Source: Singulisphaera sp. GP187 (lineage in GTDB: Bacteria > Planctomycetota > Planctomycetia > Gemmatales > Gemmataceae). Taken from it: a DNA stretch of 64,000 bases. A model generated the notes under the pieces. It was not told where the DNA came from, made no database searches, and worked only from the letters and a program-made list of their open reading frames with translations. Shown here in pieces: positions 8,224-17,461 of this stretch. A program made the translations under genes and the position numbers. Where the stretch lies: assembly GCA_945861245.1 (NCBI GenBank), contig CAMAUE010000003.1:1-64000 (forward strand), in the 5' to 3' direction. Each line of letters starts with the position of its first letter. Positions within the stretch are counted from its first letter, which is position 1.

Positions 8224-9534
8224 ATGCGCTTCGTGTCCAGCAAACATTTCGTCACGTTGTTGCTAGCCGGGTTCGTGGCCGTCTGCCTGGTGCAGGCGCA
8301 GGAACCGTTCAACTTTCCCACTGCTAAAGATCTGGAGCGGGCCTTCAACGACACCTACAAACGCCGAACCGAAATCATGCGAGGCGAAGTGGTCCCAACG
8401 GGCAAGGGCGACGACAAGGTGGCGGAGGCGGCGGCGCAATATTACGTCTTTCGTCTGGCGCACGCCGGGATCAGCTATGATCCGGCCAAGCTCCAAAGAG
8501 AGTTTGAGGGTTTCGCCGATGACGTGGCTCGCGCCAAGAACGATGGCGCCAAGAAATTCGCCAACCAGCTGGCACCGCATTTCGTGAGCAGCATGAAGCA
8601 GCTACTCGATCGCGATATCCGTGCGGAATCGCAGCTCATTATTGTCGGCTCGATGATGCTGCCTGCAATCGCCAGGCTTCGCCAGGAAAAATCGAACGAT
8701 TACCTGATCGAGCTTGTGCAAAGCCCGAAAACCCACGACGCGGTTCGGGTGAACGCCTTGAAAGCGCTGCGTGAATCGATGCCGATTACTCCTGTCGACG
8801 ATGATGCCGACTTCGACTCGAAGAGCCTCGTTGCACGTCTCGACTTCGATGCGAAAAATGTCGCGGCGTTGTCGAATTATATCGAGCAGTCGAGGAACCT
8901 CAAAGGTGTGCCGCCCGAGCATTTCGCGGTCATTCGATTCGTTCGTCGAGAAGCGATCACGTCGCTCGCACAGGCCGGCACACCGGCGGTGGCATCGCTG
9001 ACAAAGAAAGTCATCGTCAAAGCGGCCAAGCGAGAATTTCAGATGGAAGGCCTCGTCGCCCCGACACTGTTACGCATTCTCACGGACAAGCTCGACCCAC
9101 CGCCAAGTCTGCAAGAAAAGCTGGAAGCGGCCCACGGTGTATGTAGTTTCAAGTATCCGAAAATGCCCGATTACAACCCGGATGTCGCGATTTATTTGGT
9201 AGGCCGGACGCTTGAGGACTTGGTAAAGGACTACAATCAAGACCTTACGAGTATCACGGGCGATCCAAAAAAACTTCCGATCATCGGGTACAAGACGGAA
9301 GCGAAGCGTTTTCAAACGGCCTTGGCCAACCTGGCGGAAAGCGCGAAAAACACACCCGCGAAGGCCAACGCCGACAGGCTCGCCAACGCATTCAAGGACA
9401 TATTCAAGACTATGTCGGCCTACGCCCCGACCGATGCCACCAAGTTGAACGACGCCGTGAAAACGATCAACAGCATGCGACCCAAGGACGGACAGATATT
9501 CAAGAACTCCAAGATTTCCGTCAGTTTGCCATAG
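8224..9534 (+). CDS. Secreted helical-repeat protein of unknown function
   Basis: The start at 8224 is chosen because GGGAGG lies just upstream and a clean signal peptide follows (MRFVSSKHFVTLLLAGFVAVCLVQAQE); the track start at 8164 adds 20 residues without support. The mature protein, about 410 residues, is predicted to be almost all helical, with HEAT-like stretches such as DAVRVNALKALRESM and RREAITSLAQAGTPAVASL. There are no catalytic motifs that I recognise. It is probably periplasmic. Its gene ends against a pair of inverted repeats and is convergent with the next gene, so it is a monocistronic unit. Confidence 0.7.
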   Translation: MRFVSSKHFVTLLLAGFVAVCLVQAQEPFNFPTAKDLERAFNDTYKRRTEIMRGEVVPTGKGDDKVAEAAAQYYVFRLAHAGISYDPAKLQREFEGFADDVARAKNDGAKKFANQLAPHFVSSMKQLLDRDIRAESQLIIVGSMMLPAIARLRQEKSNDYLIELVQSPKTHDAVRVNALKALRESMPITPVDDDADFDSKSLVARLDFDAKNVAALSNYIEQSRNLKGVPPEHFAVIRFVRREAITSLAQAGTPAVASLTKKVIVKAAKREFQMEGLVAPTLLRILTDKLDPPPSLQEKLEAAHGVCSFKYPKMPDYNPDVAIYLVGRTLEDLVKDYNQDLTSITGDPKKLPIIGYKTEAKRFQTALANLAESAKNTPAKANADRLANAFKDIFKTMSAYAPTDATKLNDAVKTINSMRPKDGQIFKNSKISVSLP

Positions 9535-9587
9535 TGGGGCTGACAAAGGTTGATCGATTGTATTTCGAGCGGATAAATTTGTCCGGT

Positions 9588-9645
9588 CAGAGCCTGAGCG
9601 CGAGCGAAGGGCCGCGTCGTGCTCTTCGCTGGCGCTCAGGCTCTG
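9588..9645. repeat. Inverted repeat, family E (GAGCCTGAGCG type)
   Basis: The arms CAGAGCCTGAGCGCGAGCGAAG and CTTCGCTGGCGCTCAGGCTCTG are inverted with one or two mismatches around a short spacer. A second member occurs at 24202-24259. Confidence 0.8.
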
Positions 9646-9700
9646 AAAATGCGGCATTCTCAACCGCCCGCAGTATACGATTAACGCTCGTGGGAGCACT

Positions 9701-9786
9701 CGACAAAAGCACGAGCCGGAAGCGTAAGTGACGGTTTTCAGTTTTCACCAGTCCGTCGCTTACGCTTCCGGCTCGTGCTTTTGTCG
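9701..9786. repeat. Long inverted repeat between convergent genes, possible bidirectional terminator
   Basis: Arms of about 34 bases (CGACAAAAGCACGAGCCGGA.. and its complement) face each other over a spacer of about 18 bases. It lies between the convergent ends of two secreted-protein genes. The RNA would form a very stable hairpin in either direction, but no run of T follows, so an intrinsic terminator function is only possible. Confidence 0.8.
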
Positions 9787-9833
9787 GTGGCGTCTACCTC
9801 CACACGGCATTGTGCCGCCGACGGCTAAACAAA

Positions 9834-10586
9834 TTATCGCGGGCCGCCGGGCAGGATTACGATCATCACGAATTCCGGGCGATATGGCATCGGCCCGAGA
9901 TCGTCATCATCGGGTCCCTTCTTTTTTCCTTTTACTGGCGGTGCTACTTTGGCGAGGTAAACCTCAACCGTCTGATCCACTTTCAGCGAGTCGGCTTCCA
10001 CTGGAAAGCCTGGCAGCCCGGTCTTGTCGCGGCGTTCTTCGAGTTCCTTCTTCGTCCACTTCTTTTCGAAACCCTGATCGTCAAACTCGATCGGCGGAAT
10101 AATCGACCGATATTTCACCATGTCGACAGAGCGGAGTTCGAGTTCTCGCTTTGAATAGAGCTGCGTTTGCCGCTTGGCAATCTCGCCTTGGAATGCGCCC
10201 GCGTCGCGTTGGTAATTCTGCAACGCTGTGAATCGAGCTTTGAAATCTTTTGTGGTTTGGGCGGTATACTGTTGTTTGGCCAATTCGGCTTGCCGCTTGA
10301 CCTTCCAGGAATTGAAATCGTACACCTTCTTTTGATCGATTTCTTGAATTTCGACGAAGAGCTCTCGGCTCTCGCCGATGCGTTTGATCTTTGTGACCAT
10401 CTTCTGCCCGAAGACGAGCTTTTCGATGGCCTTCTTCGGTTCGTCTTTTTTCTTTTCGTCGTCCTTTTTGTCTGCCTTCTTTTCTTCCTTTTTCTCCTCT
10501 TTCTTTTCGTCTTGGGCATTCGACGCCGGCATCAGGAGAATGAGCACGGCAAGGAAACCGAGAACTGCGCCGATGGATCTTTTCAT
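9834..10586 (-). CDS. Secreted protein with Lys/Glu/Asp-rich linker, unknown function
   Basis: The start is the ATG at 10586 (MKRSIGAVLGFLAVLILL); the track uses a GTG three codons upstream. A signal peptide ends near ASNAQD, then comes a highly charged linker of about 30 residues (repeated EKKEEKK, ending DEPKKA), then a helical domain with coiled-coil character (residues about 90-150), and a C-terminal segment rich in GKKKGPDDDD. No family is recognised. Similar charged linkers after signal peptides are common in planctomycete exported proteins. Low-complexity makes homology detection hard. It is transcribed alone, towards the inverted repeat at 9701. Confidence 0.65.
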   Translation of the reverse strand: MKRSIGAVLGFLAVLILLMPASNAQDEKKEEKKEEKKADKKDDEKKKDEPKKAIEKLVFGQKMVTKIKRIGESRELFVEIQEIDQKKVYDFNSWKVKRQAELAKQQYTAQTTKDFKARFTALQNYQRDAGAFQGEIAKRQTQLYSKRELELRSVDMVKYRSIIPPIEFDDQGFEKKWTKKELEERRDKTGLPGFPVEADSLKVDQTVEVYLAKVAPPVKGKKKGPDDDDLGPMPYRPEFVMIVILPGGPR

Positions 10587-10713
10587 GACAGTCACCCGCG
10601 AAAAAGAATTTCTTCCCTCATATCAAATAGTGTAACGTTCCCATTTGCGAAACACAACGGGATCGATAGATTTTTTTCGCGAATGATACGGCACGCGGAA
10701 AAAGATGCGACGC

Positions 10714-11469
10714 TCAGGCTGCGTGCAGGAGTTGAGCGGCGTTGCTTTGATAGGCCTGGATGATCTCCCTCGCTGGGCCCACGGCTTGAATGCGTCCGTG
10801 ATGCAGCCAGATGATGGTCGTGCAGAATTCCTTGAGGAAAGCAAGATCGTGGCCAACCATGACGACGATCTTCGCGGTCTGGAGCAGGTTCCGCATCCGG
10901 GCCTCTGCTTTCTTCTGGAAAAGCATGTCGCCGGTCGAGAATACCTCATCGATCAGCAATATCTCCGGTCGCCGGGACGTCGAGAGAGCGAAGGCGAGCC
11001 GCATTACCATGCCGGTCGAATAGCAACGGAGCGGCAGATTCAGGAATTCGCCTAGCTCGGTGAAATCGGCGATGTCTTGGAGTTTCGATTTGATCGTTGC
11101 TGGCGTCTCGCCGTGAAGGTAGGAGCGGATGTGAACATTCCGCCAACCGGTGGCATTGAAGTCGAAGCCGAGAGTGATATCGAATAGAGAGCAAACCGCT
11201 CCGTTCACGTCGCGCTGGCCGCCACTGATCGGATACACGCCTGCGATCGTGCGAAGCAGGGTGCTTTTGCCCGCTCCATTCAAGCCGATGATGCCGACGC
11301 GTTCGCCGTCGTGGATATCAAAACTGAGGTCGGCCAGCGCCCTGACCGATTGCACTGCCGTCTTCTTTTTCCTGAGTAGGCCGCGAAGAACGAACTCCTT
11401 GAAAGTAATGGCGTGATTCTCGCGAATCGGATACTCAAGGTCCACGTTTGAAAACTGAATATACGACAT
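10714..11469 (-). CDS. Polysaccharide ABC exporter ATP-binding protein (Wzt/TagH type)
   Basis: A 251-residue ATPase of the family that exports O-antigen or teichoic-acid-like glycans. Walker A is GLNGAGKST, the signature reads YSTGMVMRLAFALS (typical of Wzt-type rather than LSGGQ), Walker B is ILLIDEVFSTGD and the switch His is in VGHDLAFL. Residues 1-40 carry the extra N-terminal strands (VDLEYPI) usual in this family. It lacks the long carbohydrate-binding C-terminal extension found in some Wzt proteins. The permease gene lies upstream on the same strand, separated by an inverted repeat, so the pair forms one exporter that would be fed by glycosyltransferases elsewhere. Confidence 0.9.
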   Translation of the reverse strand: MSYIQFSNVDLEYPIRENHAITFKEFVLRGLLRKKKTAVQSVRALADLSFDIHDGERVGIIGLNGAGKSTLLRTIAGVYPISGGQRDVNGAVCSLFDITLGFDFNATGWRNVHIRSYLHGETPATIKSKLQDIADFTELGEFLNLPLRCYSTGMVMRLAFALSTSRRPEILLIDEVFSTGDMLFQKKAEARMRNLLQTAKIVVMVGHDLAFLKEFCTTIIWLHHGRIQAVGPAREIIQAYQSNAAQLLHAA

Positions 11470-11502
11470 TCACGAACTCCAAAACCTAAACCCGAATTAT
11501 TC

Positions 11503-11636
11503 ACCACAGAGACACAGAGAATACAGAGGAATGCAATAGCGATCAAGAGTCCCAGCGAATTATCGGCCTGGGAAAATGACGCCTAGTGCATTTTGCTTAT
11601 CTTGATTTTCCCTGTGTCCTCTGAGCCTCTGTGGTT
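11503..11636. repeat. Inverted repeat, family C (ACCACAGAG type)
   Basis: Arms ACCACAGAGACACAGAGAAT.. and ..TGTGTCCTCTGAGCCTCTGTGGT lie about 80 bases apart. It is inserted between the two genes of the ABC exporter. Other copies occur at 16972-17105 and 18351-18614. Confidence 0.85.
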
Positions 11637-11663
11637 AAGTTTCTTCTCAATGAATCACCTGGG

Positions 11664-12470
11664 CTATACCCAAAACACCAAATTTCGTTCGAGCTTGCGA
11701 AGCAGGACAAGTGCAATTGTGGCGACGACCCCCAGGAACGCGAGGCTCATGCCGTATTGTTGCATCGATGGCAACGTTCCGTCAACGATTGGGACGCGAA
11801 CCAGCGCGATGATGGATGTCAGTGGGTTCCATTCCAATACGAACGTCACGTGACCTCGGCTGCCTGCAAAGGAGGTTGCCGAGTAGAGAATCGGAGTCGC
11901 GTAAAAGAGGACCTGCAGACCAATCTCCAATAAATGGCTCGTGTCGGGAAAATGGGTAAAGGCGAACCCGCTCACGATCGCAAGGCACCAACTAAGCAGG
12001 AACAATATCATGATGGCCGGGATCAGGCTAAGCATCGCGACCGGATCGATGCCCTTGAAAAAACCAGTGACGCTGATGGCCATTCCCAGGGCGATGAGGG
12101 AATGAAAACCGGTTCCGAGTGCGGTGCGCAAAGGGAAAATCGCCAGCGGGATTTGTTGTTGCCGAATGTATGCAGCGCCGGCCGTGAAGGTATTACAGCC
12201 GACGACGAGTGATTCGGTAAAGAACTGCCAAACAGTCATGCCGACGATCAGATGCGGGGCGTATTCCGCAAGGGAGAGATTGAAGAGCTTGCCGAAAACA
12301 ACGCAGAAGACCGCCGTCATTGCCATGGGGCGCAGCAACGACCAGCCTATTCCGAAAAACGAATTGCGATAGCGGTTGTCGAGATCTAGTCGAACCAACG
12401 CGGACCAAAAATAGCGCAGATCCCAAATCTGTTGTAAATAGGAAAACCTGCCAACCAAGGACGTTGCCAT
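11664..12470 (-). CDS. Polysaccharide ABC exporter permease (ABC-2/Wzm type)
   Basis: The chosen ATG at 12470 gives 268 residues beginning MATSLVGRFSYLQQIWDLRYFW, which fits the amphipathic N terminus of Wzm/TagG-type permeases; the track start adds 28 residues. The motif DLDNRYRNSFFGIGWSLLRP before the first membrane helix is characteristic. Six hydrophobic segments follow, with LFYATPILYSATSF and WNPLTSIIALVR near the end as in other family members. Together with the ATPase downstream it should move lipid-linked polysaccharide across the inner membrane. The 194-base gap to the ATPase is filled by a family C repeat, yet both genes point the same way and probably share a transcript. Confidence 0.9.
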   Translation of the reverse strand: MATSLVGRFSYLQQIWDLRYFWSALVRLDLDNRYRNSFFGIGWSLLRPMAMTAVFCVVFGKLFNLSLAEYAPHLIVGMTVWQFFTESLVVGCNTFTAGAAYIRQQQIPLAIFPLRTALGTGFHSLIALGMAISVTGFFKGIDPVAMLSLIPAIMILFLLSWCLAIVSGFAFTHFPDTSHLLEIGLQVLFYATPILYSATSFAGSRGHVTFVLEWNPLTSIIALVRVPIVDGTLPSMQQYGMSLAFLGVVATIALVLLRKLERNLVFWV

Positions 12471-12686
12471 CGATTCGATCCTTCTTCTCGTAGGGATTCC
12501 GTCCGGAATCGCGTCGCGTGGGGCGGTTTTAGCACGAATGCGTGCGAGATGCAAGTCGGACTAGACCCACTTGCGGAGCATGATTGGCCCAGGCCGTGGC
12601 TCCCATTTAGCCCATTTTGTTTTTTGGGAACGATCTGCAAGCCCCCTAGCGCACATCCTTCCTTTGATTTCGTCCTGAGCGGCGAA

Positions 12687-13406
12687 TTACTTGACGCAAC
12701 TTTGTCGGCGTGTGCGATTGTTCATTAGCCAGATTGCCACGTCTACCTGCGGATGAATCAACGCGGCATGGTTCACGGGCATTTGAATAAGTTGGGCGTT
12801 TGGCATTCGCCGTGCTAGCAGATGGCCCGCGCTCGACGGCACGAGGCGATCGTTGGCTGCCGCCATGACAATCGTCGGAGTCTGAATATCTGCCAAACGA
12901 GATCGAAGGTCTAACTCGCGCATCATCCGCACACGATGGCCAAGCACGCTCATCGGCACATCATCGACACGACTCCACCATTCGTTACGTTCCGTCTCCG
13001 TTATTTCCTGCGTGAAGAAAAAGGTGCCACGCAAGCCGCGCGTCCAGGCGGGAGTCGGCATCGCAGGCAGAAACACGGAGAGATCAGCGGCGAGATGAAT
13101 GATTGCACGGCGCGGATAGTAGGCGAACGTATTGATCAGAACGAGCTTAGCCACAAGGTCGAGCCGTCGCAGCGCCAGTGTCAGCGCGACACCGCCACCG
13201 AACGATTCCGCGAGTACGATCGCCGGGCCATTTCCAGCTCGTTCGATTTCGCCGACGGCAAAAGCCGCGAGGCTTTGATAGGTAGACGTCTGATCTTGCG
13301 GATAAGCAACACAGTGCACGTCGAAACAATCGAACAGCCTCGGTTGACGGTGCAGCAGTCGGCCCGTGCCATCGAGTCCCGGAAGGTAGACGAGCGTTTG
13401 GGGCAT
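12687..13406 (-). CDS. Alpha/beta hydrolase
   Basis: I choose the ATG at 13406 (MPQTLVYLPGLDGTG), preceded by GAAAGG; the track start at 13433 lies inside an inverted-repeat element. The 239-residue protein has the oxyanion-hole strand VYLPGLDGTG, a nucleophile elbow LAESFGGG (Ser near residue 80, with Ala in place of the first Gly of G-x-S-x-G), an acid in AAANDRLVPS and the His in PVNHAALIHP. It has no signal peptide. The substrate is unknown. It is divergent from the giant dehydrogenase-like gene. Confidence 0.85.
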   Translation of the reverse strand: MPQTLVYLPGLDGTGRLLHRQPRLFDCFDVHCVAYPQDQTSTYQSLAAFAVGEIERAGNGPAIVLAESFGGGVALTLALRRLDLVAKLVLINTFAYYPRRAIIHLAADLSVFLPAMPTPAWTRGLRGTFFFTQEITETERNEWWSRVDDVPMSVLGHRVRMMRELDLRSRLADIQTPTIVMAAANDRLVPSSAGHLLARRMPNAQLIQMPVNHAALIHPQVDVAIWLMNNRTRRQSCVK

Positions 13407-13423
13407 GGGGGGAACCTTTCGTT

Positions 13424-13455
13424 GTTTAGCCATTCGCTATCGGCGAACGGCTAAT
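13424..13455. repeat. Single-arm family B element (REP-like singlet)
   Basis: One arm only, GTTTAGCCATTCGCTATCGGCGAACGGCTAA; it folds on itself (AGCCATTCGC / GCGAACGGCT). It lies between the divergent hydrolase and dehydrogenase-like genes. Confidence 0.65.
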
Positions 13456-13507
13456 CGTAGGCGAAATTTGTACGTTGAATGGAAACCTTCATCGCCGGGA
13501 GTATTCG

Positions 13508-16500
13508 ATGAAACGCATCATTCTACTTGCTATCGCATTAACCGCGAATTCCCTATTTGCACAACCCGCGAAGGTCGCCGATGGCACCGCGGAGGGAACC
13601 AAGGCGATCGCGAAATTCAAAGTACCCGCGGGTTTCAAGGTCGATCTCTGGACCGCCGAGCCGATGCTCGGTAACCCCGTCGCGTTTTGCATCGACGAGA
13701 AGGGCCGAATCTTCGTCGCGGAATCGTATCGCTTCAATCGCGGGACCGAGGAATACCGCCATCGACCATTCTTTCTCGACGGCGATCTCGCCAACACCAG
13801 CGTGGACGATCGGCTCGCGATGTACAAGAAGTTCGAGGCCAAATTTCCCGATGGCATGAAATATTTCACCAAGTATGCCGACAAGATCCGCCTGCTCGAA
13901 GATCGCGCGGGCCAGGGCAAGGCCGACTTCTCCAGCATCTTCGCCGACGGCTTCAACGACCCGCTCGACGGCCTCGCCGCCGGCGTGCTGGCGAAGGACG
14001 GCGACGTTTATTTCACCTGCATCCCCAAGCTTTGGAAACTCCGCGATACCAAGAATACGGGAAAAGCCGATCAGAAAATAGCCCTACACCACGGATTCGG
14101 CCCGCAGACCGCTTTCCTCGGCCATGATCTGCACGGTCTCGCCTTCGGCCCCGATGGCAAGCTCTATTTCTCCGTCGGCGATCGCGGCTACCACGTCAAA
14201 AACCACGAGGGCCGCACGCTGTCCGGCCCTCGCAACGGCGCCGTCTTTCGCTGCGATCCCGACGGTGCCAACCTCGAAGTCGTCCATACCGGCTTGCGCA
14301 ATCCGCAAGAGCTTGCGTTCGACCAGTTCGGCAACCTGTTCGCCGCCGACAATAACTGCGACAAAGGCGACCATTCGCGTCTCGTCTACATCGTCGAAGG
14401 CGGGCATAGCGGCTGGAACATGGCGTATCAGACCATCGAAACGCCCGGCTTTCGGCCACTCGGGCAAGGCGAAAAGCCGAGCTATCTCACCGGCCCCTGG
14501 CATGCCGAAAAGCTGTGGCACATGCAACATCCCGGCCAGGCGGCGTATATCCTGCCAGCCGTTGGCAAGCTCGGCGCCGGGCCGGGCGGCTTCGCCTTCA
14601 CCAGCGGACTCGGTTGGCCGAAACGCTATCACGATTCGTTTTTCATGTGCAACTTCACCGGAAACGGCGGCATCGATTCGTTCCGCGTCGTGCCCAAAGG
14701 CGCCGCCTATGACCTGGTAGATTATCACACGTTCATCAACCCCGTCAGCGCCACCGATGTCGAGTTTGGCTACGACGGCAAAATGTACCTCAGCGACTGG
14801 GTCCAGTTCGTCTGGGACGGCGGCGGCGTCGGCAAGGGCCGCATCTTTTCCGCCTACGATCCCAAGACCACGGGCGACGCCACCATCCGCGACATGGGCA
14901 AGCTCATGAAAGTCGGCTTCAAAAAACAGGACGACAAAGCGTTACTGGCACTACTCGCGCATCCCGATCAGCGTGTGCGATTGCGGGCACAGTACGAACT
15001 TGCCGAACGCTGGCCGAAGGTCGGCTGGCTGTACGGCATCGCGACTGCCAGAGAAAACGGTTCCAAGGAGATCGTTCCCCGGCTTCACGCCATCTGGGCG
15101 ATCGGCCAAATGGCGCGAAAACATCCTGGGGCAATTATTTCTCTTATTAGCTACCCGAAACTGCTGGACGACCCTCAAGCCGAAATTCGTGGCCAGGCCG
15201 TCAAGGTACTGGGCGATATCGGCTGGAAGGAAAACACCTGGCCCGGTCTCGCGATGCAATCCCAGTTACTCGCGCTGATCGAAGATCCTCATCCGCGCGT
15301 GCGATTCTTCGCGATGCAGTCCGCCGGCAAGCTGGAACTCAAAGAGGCCTTGCCGCGCATCCTGGCTCAGGTGCAAATCAACAAGGACGAGGACACCTAT
15401 CTGCGCCATGCCGCGGTGACAGCGATTGGACGCATCGGCGAAATCGATGCAGTGCTAGAGCAGATCAAACTCGGCGAGGAAGGCAAGACGTGGGGGCCGC
15501 TCTCGAATGAAAGCAAACGAGCGCTCCATCTTGCCGCTGTGCTCGTGCTGCGAAATCTCAACGATAAACGCATCGCGCGGTTTCTCAACGATGGCGATGA
15601 CCTCGTCGTGACGGAGGCGGCTCGCGCGATCAACGACCTGCCGATTTCCGATGCGATGCCCGCCCTCGCCAAACTCGCGCCGCGCTATGCTCCGCGCAAG
15701 CAGCAGCCCGATTCAGCGCTGTGGCGACGTATCATCAACGCGAACTATCGGCTCGGCCAGGCGGAGCACGTGACGACCTTGCTCGATGTCGCGCAGAGCA
15801 CAGCCGTGCCCGACGAGATGCGATTTGAATCGCTGGCCTGTGTGCATCAATGGAGCGACCCGGGCAACCGCGATCGCGTCAACGGCTATTGGCGACCGCT
15901 GCCCGCGCGTGACGTGCTCCTCGTCCGAGCCAAGCTTCAGGAACGCCTGCCCGCGCTACTGACATCGGCGTCATCCAAGATGCAGGCGGAATTGACGAAG
16001 ATGATCGCGACCTTCACGCTCAACATTGACGAGCAAACGATCATCGCCTGGATCGACGATGAAAAACGCCCCGTCGAAACCCGTCTGGCAGCGATGGATC
16101 TCGTGGCATCCCGTTATGGCAAGAGTCTCGAATCGGTGTTGACGAAGGCCTATGCTTCGGGCAACGCCGGACTGCGATCGCATGCCCGCGAACACATGAT
16201 CCAGATCGATCCGAAGAAAGCAAACCAATGGTTGGACGACGCCTGGATGTCAGGCTCAATCCGCGAGAAGCAGCACCTCGTTCGCATGCTGGCACGACGC
16301 AGCGAACCGCAACTCCGCAAACGATTGGCGACGATTTTTGCCGCCTTCGAGAAAGGCGTCACGCCGACCGAACTGCACCTCGATATCATCGAGGCCGCCA
16401 AGTCGGCAGATGCGCCACTCTGGACCAAATTTGAAGAGACGCGCAAGCTCGCGCGAACGCCTGAAGCGAGGCTCAAAGTCTACGATGTCACCCTCAAAGG

Positions 16501-16924
16501 CGGCGACGCGGCGCGGGGCCGACAGATTTTTGTGTCGCACGCCGTCGCCCAATGCGTGCGCTGTCACAAGGCCGAAGGGCAGGGCGGCGACGCTGGGCCG
16601 GACCTTTCGGTATGGGCGCCGAAAGCGAAGGGTGATCGCGGGCATTTGCTGGAATCGCTGCTTTACCCGAGTCGCAAGTTCACGCCCGGCTTCGGCGCAG
16701 TCTCCTTGACGATGCTCGATGGCCGAGTGTTGACAGGAACGGTGAAATTGGAGGATAAAGAAAAAATCGTATTAGCCGACGCGGCCGGAAAAACGCAAAC
16801 GATCACCGTGAAGGAGATCGACGAACGCGCCAACGGCATCTCGCCAATGCCGGAGGTGGGCCCGGTCTTGTCGATGGAAGAGATTCGCGATTTGGTCGAA
16901 TATTTGGCGACGCTCAAGGAATAG
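13508..16924 (+). CDS. Exported propeller-HEAT-cytochrome c protein (PVC-type membrane-bound dehydrogenase family)
   Basis: The start at 13508 has GGGAG upstream and begins a signal peptide (MKRIILLAIALTANSLFAQ), giving 1138 residues. Residues about 25-480 resemble the six-bladed PQQ/glucose-dehydrogenase-like propeller of PVC-type proteins (GFKVDLWTAEPML, GLRNPQELAFDQFGNLFAADNNCD, FGYDGKMYLSDW). Residues about 490-990 are HEAT repeats (RVRLRAQYELAERW, DPHPRVRFFAMQSAGKL). A C-terminal cytochrome c domain carries CVRCH at residue 1016, followed by a conserved GGDAGPDLS and a beta-rich tail. These proteins are secreted, abundant in planctomycetes and thought to take part in carbohydrate oxidation, though biochemical data are scarce. 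It is transcribed alone. Confidence 0.9.
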   Translation: MKRIILLAIALTANSLFAQPAKVADGTAEGTKAIAKFKVPAGFKVDLWTAEPMLGNPVAFCIDEKGRIFVAESYRFNRGTEEYRHRPFFLDGDLANTSVDDRLAMYKKFEAKFPDGMKYFTKYADKIRLLEDRAGQGKADFSSIFADGFNDPLDGLAAGVLAKDGDVYFTCIPKLWKLRDTKNTGKADQKIALHHGFGPQTAFLGHDLHGLAFGPDGKLYFSVGDRGYHVKNHEGRTLSGPRNGAVFRCDPDGANLEVVHTGLRNPQELAFDQFGNLFAADNNCDKGDHSRLVYIVEGGHSGWNMAYQTIETPGFRPLGQGEKPSYLTGPWHAEKLWHMQHPGQAAYILPAVGKLGAGPGGFAFTSGLGWPKRYHDSFFMCNFTGNGGIDSFRVVPKGAAYDLVDYHTFINPVSATDVEFGYDGKMYLSDWVQFVWDGGGVGKGRIFSAYDPKTTGDATIRDMGKLMKVGFKKQDDKALLALLAHPDQRVRLRAQYELAERWPKVGWLYGIATARENGSKEIVPRLHAIWAIGQMARKHPGAIISLISYPKLLDDPQAEIRGQAVKVLGDIGWKENTWPGLAMQSQLLALIEDPHPRVRFFAMQSAGKLELKEALPRILAQVQINKDEDTYLRHAAVTAIGRIGEIDAVLEQIKLGEEGKTWGPLSNESKRALHLAAVLVLRNLNDKRIARFLNDGDDLVVTEAARAINDLPISDAMPALAKLAPRYAPRKQQPDSALWRRIINANYRLGQAEHVTTLLDVAQSTAVPDEMRFESLACVHQWSDPGNRDRVNGYWRPLPARDVLLVRAKLQERLPALLTSASSKMQAELTKMIATFTLNIDEQTIIAWIDDEKRPVETRLAAMDLVASRYGKSLESVLTKAYASGNAGLRSHAREHMIQIDPKKANQWLDDAWMSGSIREKQHLVRMLARRSEPQLRKRLATIFAAFEKGVTPTELHLDIIEAAKSADAPLWTKFEETRKLARTPEARLKVYDVTLKGGDAARGRQIFVSHAVAQCVRCHKAEGQGGDAGPDLSVWAPKAKGDRGHLLESLLYPSRKFTPGFGAVSLTMLDGRVLTGTVKLEDKEKIVLADAAGKTQTITVKEIDERANGISPMPEVGPVLSMEEIRDLVEYLATLKE

Positions 16925-16971
16925 AGCCTCACGCAGTCGGGTGAAGGGACGAACTAATCAAAAGCGCACTA

Positions 16972-17105
16972 ACCACAGAGGCACAGAGGCACAGAGAACA
17001 CAGAGGAAATACGTAGAATTGTGATTTGCAAGCCTCACGATTCCGCTTACAAATTCCGTCCACCATTCTTCGTGTTTTCTCTGTGTCCTCTGTGCCTCCG
17101 TGGTT
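16972..17105. repeat. Inverted repeat, family C (ACCACAGAG type)
   Basis: Left arm ACCACAGAGGCACAGAGGCA and following bases, right arm CTGTGTCCTCTGTGCCTCCG and following TGGTT, about 64 bases apart. The arms contain internal short tandem GCACAGAG units. Confidence 0.87.
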
Positions 17106-17117
17106 CAAATTTGGTTG

Positions 17118-17288
17118 TCACGCCGCGCGGCGGATTTCGGCGTCCTCGATGGCGCGAAGTTCGGCGAGGGCGTTGCTTTCGCCGACGTGATCGCCGCATT
17201 TTTGGAAAAATGCCGCGATTTCGCGACACCAGCGCACGGCATCGGTGGTTTGGCCGCCTTTGCCATTCAACGTTACCCCATTGTTGAA
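17118..17288 (-). pseudogene. C-terminal gene remnant, unknown family
   Basis: On the minus strand one frame is open from just after a TAG (17289-17291) to a TGA at 17118-17120 and reads FNNGVTLNGKGGQTTDAV..., then WCREIAAFFQKCGDHVGESN and ALAELRAIEDAEIRRAA. The composition and helical pattern are those of a real protein end, but there is no start codon other than a TTG. It is flanked by family C and family D repeats. It may be the tail of a larger gene lost by rearrangement, or a very small gene. It is too short for the ORF track. Confidence 0.45.
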
Positions 17289-17336
17289 CTAAAGTGACGA
17301 AGGGGTGCATGACAGAACTTGCGGAGAACTACAATA

Positions 17337-17412
17337 AACCACGGATAACACCGAAAACAGGGATGGGAAAATACTGTGAAGGCAATCTTCCCTATCCGTG
17401 CGATCCGTGGCT
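17337..17412. repeat. Inverted repeat, family D (ACCACGGAT type)
   Basis: AACCACGGATAACACCG at the left pairs with CCTATCCGTGCGATCCGTGGCT at the right, about 37 bases apart. It lies directly before the glycosyltransferase gene and inside the ORF-track extension of that gene. Confidence 0.75.
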
Positions 17413-17461
17413 AAATTCCTACAAGTGCTGTCGTGTACCTGTGATGAAGGCAAGGAATGCA

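Larger units (their letters stand above)
16925..17461. other. Gene-poor region holding two inverted repeats and a gene remnant
   Basis: Between the dehydrogenase-like gene and the glycosyltransferase lie a family C repeat, a 56-codon remnant on the minus strand and a family D repeat, in that order. Almost nothing in it is free of repeat sequence. No RNA gene was recognised. Confidence 0.7.
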
